Below, piece by piece: positions 6,567 to 9,620 of a stretch of DNA of 9,620 nucleotides. The stretch is taken from the NCBI GenBank assembly GCA_944385595.1, contig CALWXY010000005.1, positions 1 through 9,620 of the forward strand, in the 5' to 3' direction. The position numbers were made by a program, and so were the translations under genes. This DNA comes from an uncultured Oscillospiraceae bacterium. GTDB lineage: Bacteria; Bacillota; Clostridia; Oscillospirales; Oscillospiraceae. Position 1 is the stretch's first letter. Each line of letters begins with the position of its first letter. The notes below the pieces were generated by a model, which was not told the origin of the DNA, did no database searches, and saw only the letters and a list, made by a program, of their open reading frames with translations.

Positions 6567-7028
6567 ATGCGCTGCTTTTACTACGCGCTGCGGGGCATCC
6601 GGAAAACGCTGCTCACGGAGCGCAATATGCGCATACACCTCGCGGCAGCGTTTTACGTCGCCGTCGCGGGCTTCGTGTGCCGCATAGAGGCGTGGCAGTG
6701 GTGCGCCGTGCTCGGCTGCATAGCGCTGGTGACCGCGCTGGAGTGCGTAAATACGGCTTTGGAGGCGGTGTGCGACCTTGCCTGCGGCGGGGAGTTCTCG
6801 CCGCTTGTCGAAAAGGCAAAGGACGCCGCGGCGGGCGCTGTGCTTGCAGCGGCAATACTGTCCGCAGTCATAGGCTGCGTGGTGTTCTTCGGCGGAGGAT
6901 ATGTGCCGAGAGCGCTTGAATTTGCAAGTCAAAATCCCGTATGGGCGGCGGCAATAGTCCTCACCGTGCCGCTCTGGGTGAAATTTATATTTTTTATGAG
7001 GGGATCAAAACATGCAGGAGATAACTAA
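6567..7028 (+). CDS. dgkA: Diacylglycerol/undecaprenol kinase (DgkA family)
   Basis: A small membrane kinase of 153 residues. Gram-positive members phosphorylate undecaprenol to regenerate the lipid carrier used for wall synthesis. Family motifs are ALRGIRKTLLTERNMRIH (7-24), ECVNTALE (59-66) with the catalytic-region Glu and Asn, and the conserved KDAAAGAVL (85-93). There are three family-type helices and then an extra hydrophobic segment near residues 124-143, making it longer than the roughly 120-residue Bacillus protein. The ATG abuts the ybeY stop without a spacer, so translation is probably coupled. The end overlaps era by 17 bases. Phospholipid versus undecaprenol preference cannot be told from sequence, but undecaprenol is usual in Firmicutes. 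Confidence 0.93.
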   Translation: MRCFYYALRGIRKTLLTERNMRIHLAAAFYVAVAGFVCRIEAWQWCAVLGCIALVTALECVNTALEAVCDLACGGEFSPLVEKAKDAAAGAVLAAAILSAVIGCVVFFGGGYVPRALEFASQNPVWAAAIVLTVPLWVKFIFFMRGSKHAGDN

Positions 7029-7911
7029 AAACGCAATGATAACCATATGCGGCAGGCCGAACGTGGGAAAATCCACGCTCACGAACCGCCTCGTCGGCGA
7101 GAAGATCGCCATAGTGACGAACAAGCCGCAGACGACGCGCAACCGCATCTGCGCCGTCATCAACAGGGGAGACACCCAGCTCGTCGTCATCGACACGCCG
7201 GGCATCCACAAGGCGAGAACCCGCCTCGGCGACTATATGGTCAAGGTCGCAAAGGAGTCCGTCGCGGGGGTGGACGCCGCCGTCATGCTCATAGAGCCGA
7301 TAGCGAACATAGGCCCTCAGGAGCAGGAGCTGCTCGACAGCCTCAAGCAGAGCGGCACGCCGGCGATACTCGCGATAAATAAGATAGACACCATCCAGAA
7401 GGAGGAGCTGCTCGCCGTCATAGCGCTCTATTCCTCGGCCTACGATTTCAGGGCGATAGTACCCATATCCGCCAAAGACGGCGACGGGGTGGACGAGCTG
7501 CTCGATGAGATGGCAAAATTTGCCCAGCCGGGGCCGCAGCTCTTCCCGGAGGACATGATAACCGACCAGCCGGAGCGCCAGATCTGCGCCGAGATAGTGC
7601 GCGAGAAGCTGCTGCTGTGCCTCGACAAGGAGGTGCCGCACGGCACCGCCGTCGACGTGACCCGCTTCACCGAGCGGGACAACGGGATAATCGACCTCGA
7701 CGTCACGATTTATTGCGAGAAGGCCAGCCACAAGGGCATAATCATCGGCAAGCGCGGCGCCATGCTCAAGAAGATTGGCGAGCTCGCGAGAACGGATATC
7801 GAGGCTTTCATGGGCACAAAGGTGTTTTTGCAGACCTGGGTGAAGGTCAAGGAGAACTGGCGCGACAGCCAGTCCCTGCTGCACAACTTCGGCTTCGATT
7901 CGGATAATTAA
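7012..7911 (+). CDS. era: GTPase Era
   Basis: Era is an essential GTPase that binds the 3' end of 16S rRNA and assists 30S subunit assembly. The 299-residue length is normal. GTPase motifs are G1 GRPNVGKST (14-22), G2 TTRNRI (41-46), G3 DTPG (61-64), G4 NKID (123-126) and G5 SAK (153-155). The C-terminal KH domain has GIIIGKRGAMLKKIG (242-256) and ends in the family pattern VKENWRDSQSLLHNFGF. The ATG inside the end of dgkA is preceded by GAGGGG (6998-7003) at 8 bases. It is co-transcribed with ybeY, with which it shares a role in rRNA maturation, and is followed after one base by a small orphan gene. Confidence 0.98.
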   Translation: MQEITKNAMITICGRPNVGKSTLTNRLVGEKIAIVTNKPQTTRNRICAVINRGDTQLVVIDTPGIHKARTRLGDYMVKVAKESVAGVDAAVMLIEPIANIGPQEQELLDSLKQSGTPAILAINKIDTIQKEELLAVIALYSSAYDFRAIVPISAKDGDGVDELLDEMAKFAQPGPQLFPEDMITDQPERQICAEIVREKLLLCLDKEVPHGTAVDVTRFTERDNGIIDLDVTIYCEKASHKGIIIGKRGAMLKKIGELARTDIEAFMGTKVFLQTWVKVKENWRDSQSLLHNFGFDSDN

Positions 7912-7912
7912 A

Positions 7913-8158
7913 ATGAAATACAGCTTTGAACTGAAAAAGAATATCCACATGTATAACCACCTCCTGATTTGCACCGACGGGCAAAACAGATACGAGACGA
8001 TATGCGAATCCGCACCCACGCCTGAGAAGACCATAATCTTCTGGCCGGACGAGCTGGGTCTCACGCCGGAGGAGCGGCGGATTTTCACGGAGGAACTTGA
8101 GCAGTGGTCAGCCACGCAGGGCTTCCGCTGCATCTTTTACGAGGGCAGAGGACGATAG
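7913..8158 (+). CDS. Hypothetical 81-aa protein downstream of era
   Basis: I do not recognise this gene. It begins one base after the era stop without a clear ribosome-binding site, so it would depend on translational coupling to era. The product is a small, acidic, probably soluble protein with no membrane segment or signal peptide. The N-terminal half looks beta-rich (YSFELKKNIHMYNHLLICT). The second half has a likely helix (GLTPEERRIFTEELEQWS) followed by a beta strand (FRCIFYEGRG). Coding nature is supported by its tight linkage and by codon use with G/C-rich third positions similar to era. It appears to be the last gene of the yqfC-era operon. Its function is unknown. Confidence 0.7.
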   Translation: MKYSFELKKNIHMYNHLLICTDGQNRYETICESAPTPEKTIIFWPDELGLTPEERRIFTEELEQWSATQGFRCIFYEGRGR

Positions 8159-8208
8159 GCTATCGCAATTAAGCGCTTGTTCATGTCGGTGAGATTATAC
8201 TTGAATAA

Positions 8209-8240
8209 ACAGGAGCTCCGGAATTTCCCGGAGCTCCTGT
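8209..8240. repeat. 13-bp hairpin with nested palindromes after the era operon
   Basis: ACAGGAGCTCCGG (8209-8221) and CCGGAGCTCCTGT (8228-8240) form a perfect inverted repeat around AATTTC. Each arm contains the self-complementary octamer GGAGCTCC, so the arms are also direct repeats. There is no T run after the stem on either strand, so it is a poor classical terminator. It could still end the era operon transcript, or be a binding site upstream of the sigma gene. The rest of the 180-base gap 8159-8338 holds only this hairpin and a promoter candidate. Confidence 0.65.
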
Positions 8241-8272
8241 CGCATCTGTAAGCAAATTAAAACCTTCCTTTT

Positions 8273-8301
8273 TGTAACCTTTTGCCTCTTAAGATTGTAT
8301 G
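8273..8301 (+). promoter_or_regulatory. Possible ECF-type promoter upstream of the sigma gene
   Basis: TGTAAC (8273-8278) followed by CTTTT, then TGTATG (8296-8301) after 17 bases, resembles ECF promoters with a TGWAAC -35 and a CGTA/CGTC-like -10. It lies about 40 bases upstream of the sigma factor start, as expected for an autoregulated ECF sigma gene. The -10 is off consensus, so this is tentative. Confidence 0.38.
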
Positions 8302-8338
8302 GTTGGTGAAAAGCTTTTCGCAGCGTAAGGAGATACAC

Positions 8339-8821
8339 ATGAGACCGCCAGTTGAAACACTGATAGAAAAATACCGCCACAACCTGTATGCCGCAGCATT
8401 TAGCGCTTGCGGCAACGCGCAGGACGCAGAGGACGCGGTTCAGGAGACTTTCGTACAGTACTGGTCATACAAGAAAGAATTCGAAAGCGACGAGCATGTG
8501 CGTGCATGGCTGCTGAGAGTGGCAATAAACCAGGCGAAGAACTTGAGCAGCAGCTTTTTCAGGCGCAAGGCCGTGCCTCTGGAGGAATATATGGCGACAC
8601 TGAGCTTTGAATCGGAGAGTTCGTCAGAGTTGTTCGAGGCGGTCATGAGACTCCCGGCTAAATACAGGACTGTTATGCATTTGTTTTACTACGAAGACTA
8701 TTCCGTCGCTGAGATAGCGGGCATTCTGAAGCTCTCACAGTCTAATGTGAAGACCAGATTGTGCCGTGCGCGTGCGGAGCTTCGAAGGACACTGAAGGAG
8801 GATTGGGAAGATGACGAATAG
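8339..8821 (+). CDS. ECF-type RNA polymerase sigma factor
   Basis: A 160-residue alternative sigma factor with only regions 2 and 4. Region 2 spans about residues 10-68, with the hallmark NAQDAEDAVQETFVQYW (26-42) and HVRAWLLRVAINQAKN (53-68). A short acidic/Ser-rich linker follows. Region 4 (about 103-150) carries LPAKYRTVMHLFYYEDYSVAEIAGIL and the recognition helix LSQSNVKTRLCRARAELRR. The ATG has AAGGAG at 8327-8332 with 6-base spacing; the frame extends 19 codons upstream over the promoter candidate. The end overlaps the start of the next gene by 11 bases, the usual arrangement for a sigma/anti-sigma pair. The signal sensed and the regulon are unknown. Its base composition is lower in G+C than the era operon. 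Confidence 0.95.
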   Translation: MRPPVETLIEKYRHNLYAAAFSACGNAQDAEDAVQETFVQYWSYKKEFESDEHVRAWLLRVAINQAKNLSSSFFRRKAVPLEEYMATLSFESESSSELFEAVMRLPAKYRTVMHLFYYEDYSVAEIAGILKLSQSNVKTRLCRARAELRRTLKEDWEDDE

Positions 8822-9401
8822 AGAAAGGTACAAGCAGGCTTTTTCGACGCTTCGCGCCTCCGACAATATTATTTTGGAGGCAGCAAAAATGAAAAATATG
8901 GCAAAACGCTTCAGACTCAGAAAAACACTGGCCATTGCGGCCGTGTGCATAATGCTTATGGCTTGCGCCGGTGTTGCGTATGCAGCAGATGTAGGAGGTA
9001 TACAGCGCAGCGTTCAGCTTTGGATACATGGAGACTTGACTGCCGCAACAATAGAATTTGACGGTGCTGGTCATTATAGCATGGATTATACTGATGACGG
9101 CGGAAATACCCATACGGTCAGCGGCGGAGGCGTGGCTTTTGGTCCTGACGGCACAGAGATACCGGTGAGTGAGGAAGAGCTTATGGAAGAAATCACGGCG
9201 CCGCAGGTCAGCTATGAGGATGACGGTTCCGTATGGCTGTACTGGTTCGACCAGTCGCTGGATATTACCGACAAGTTTAAAGATGGAGTTTGCTATATCC
9301 AGCTCAAAAACGGCGATGAGACCCTGTATTTGACCATAAAATACAATAATGGATATGCGAGCAGCACCCATAAATTCATAAGCCCAACGGAATTCAACTG
9401 A
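8811..9401 (+). CDS. Membrane-anchored partner of the ECF sigma factor, probable anti-sigma
   Basis: A 196-residue single-pass protein. A short cytoplasmic segment of about 36 residues (ending in a basic KRFRLRK stretch) precedes a hydrophobic helix near 39-58 that ends AYAAD. An extracytoplasmic domain of about 135 residues follows, rich in Gly, Asp and aromatic residues (VQLWIHGD, SVWLYWFDQSLDITDKF, YLTIKYNNGYAS). It overlaps the sigma gene by 11 bases and has AAGGAGG at 8795-8801, so the two are made together. Position and topology suggest an anti-sigma factor or signal sensor; no zinc-binding anti-sigma motif (HX3CX2C) is seen. A second ATG at 8889 with its own GGAGG would give a product lacking the cytoplasmic segment. 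The hydrophobic stretch also includes LMAC, a weak lipobox. Confidence 0.82.
   Translation: MTNRERYKQAFSTLRASDNIILEAAKMKNMAKRFRLRKTLAIAAVCIMLMACAGVAYAADVGGIQRSVQLWIHGDLTAATIEFDGAGHYSMDYTDDGGNTHTVSGGGVAFGPDGTEIPVSEEELMEEITAPQVSYEDDGSVWLYWFDQSLDITDKFKDGVCYIQLKNGDETLYLTIKYNNGYASSTHKFISPTEFN
8876..8891 (+). promoter_or_regulatory. Internal ribosome-binding site and start inside the anti-sigma gene
   Basis: GGAGG (8876-8880) lies 8 bases before an in-frame ATG at 8889 (codon 27). The shortened product would begin MKNMAKRFRLRKTLAIAA, which reads as an ordinary signal peptide or lipoprotein leader. The upstream start at 8811 has an equally good site, so both forms could be made, or one annotation is wrong. 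Confidence 0.5.
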
Positions 9402-9412
9402 TTAACTACTTT

Positions 9413-9444
9413 AAATGCCCCCGCTGGAAAGCGGGGGCATTTTT
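9413..9444 (+). terminator. Intrinsic terminator after the sigma/anti-sigma pair
   Basis: AAATGCCCCCGCT (9413-9425) pairs with AGCGGGGGCATTT (9430-9442) around a GGAA tetraloop. A run of five T ends at 9444. It begins 11 bases after the anti-sigma stop codon and separates this unit from recO. Confidence 0.93.
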
Positions 9445-9448
9445 CGCC

Positions 9449-9477
9449 TTGAAGCTATGGCCACCTGATGTTATAAT
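9449..9477 (+). promoter_or_regulatory. Sigma-A promoter for recO
   Basis: TTGAAG (9449-9454) and TATAAT (9472-9477) are 17 bases apart, one of the best vegetative promoter matches in the window. It lies directly after the terminator and about 30 bases before the recO start, so recO is transcribed independently of the era operon here. Confidence 0.85.
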
Positions 9478-9508
9478 AATAGCAATGTATAATAAACAGG
9501 AGACAGAT

Positions 9509-9620
9509 ATGTTTCTCACCACAAAGGCGCTGGTGCTGCGCGAGGCGAAATACAAAGAGGCCGACAAAATGCTCACGCTTCTCACCGAGAAGGAGGGCAA
9601 GCTCTCCGCCTCGGCGCGCG
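9509..9620 (+). CDS. recO: DNA repair protein RecO, N-terminal part
   Basis: The first 37 codons of a gene running off the window. The sequence TTKALVLREAKYKEADKMLT, followed by LLTEKEGKLSASAR, matches the N-terminal OB-fold of RecO, which loads RecA onto SSB-coated single-stranded DNA in the RecFOR recombination pathway. AGGAG (9498-9502) is 6 bases before the ATG. recO follows era in Bacillus and many Firmicutes, which supports the call. Here it is displaced from era by the small orphan gene and the sigma/anti-sigma pair. The zinc-binding C-terminal domain is outside the window. Confidence 0.92.
   Translation, partial: MFLTTKALVLREAKYKEADKMLTLLTEKEGKLSASAR

Noticed and set aside
8177..8201. 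TTGTTC ... TATACT as a sigma-A promoter upstream of the hairpin
   Set aside because: The spacing is only 13 bases, too short for sigma-A. No other -35 fits.
8926..8982. Lipoprotein signal (LMAC) in the anti-sigma protein
   Set aside because: Met at -2 is unusual for a lipobox, and the long form has too long a cytoplasmic segment. Kept only as a possibility for the short form.
1..9620. tRNA, rRNA, CRISPR array, insertion sequence or prophage
   Set aside because: No cloverleaf-like or rRNA-like segments, spaced direct repeats, transposase or integrase genes were seen by eye on either strand.

Overview
The window reads as chromosomal DNA of a GC-rich, endospore-forming Firmicute of the class Clostridia, most likely the order Oscillospirales. 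The reasons are the sporulation genes yqfC, yqfD and ylbJ, the gene order yqfC-yqfD-phoH-ybeY-dgkA-era...recO typical of Firmicutes, an S-layer-homology protein, strong purine-rich ribosome-binding sites, and about 60% G+C with heavy use of the ATA isoleucine codon.

Region 1 (1-897): the C-terminal part of a secreted, wall-anchored protein with three S-layer homology domains. It ends at a strong hairpin shared with the convergent operon on the other strand.

Region 2 (898-2511, minus strand): a queuosine-precursor salvage operon. A consensus sigma-A promoter feeds a leader of about 150 nt. The leader carries a preQ1-I-type riboswitch aptamer and then an intrinsic terminator just before the ribosome-binding site. 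Downstream lie a small radical SAM enzyme, probably the queuine lyase QueL, and the YhhQ-family queuosine-precursor transporter. The likely logic is uptake of a 7-deazaguanine precursor, conversion of queuine to preQ1, and shut-off of the operon by preQ1.

Region 3 (2508-3588): ylbJ, a sporulation integral membrane protein, is divergent from yqfC. The 100-bp spacer holds a 10-bp inverted repeat and a possible sigma-E-like promoter for ylbJ.

Region 4 (3589-8158, plus strand): a tightly packed operon yqfC-yqfD-phoH-ybeY-dgkA-era plus an 81-aa orphan gene. It joins sporulation, rRNA maturation (YbeY, Era), an RNA-linked ATPase (PhoH) and lipid-carrier phosphorylation (DgkA). pgpH/yqfF and cdd, which sit in this operon in Bacillus, are absent here.

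Region 5 (8159-9620): a visibly less GC-rich ECF sigma factor and membrane-anchored partner (probable anti-sigma) lie between era and recO. They have their own promoter candidate and terminator. The partner gene has two well-formed starts. The window ends in the first 37 codons of recO, which has its own consensus promoter. No tRNA, rRNA, CRISPR array or insertion sequence was seen.
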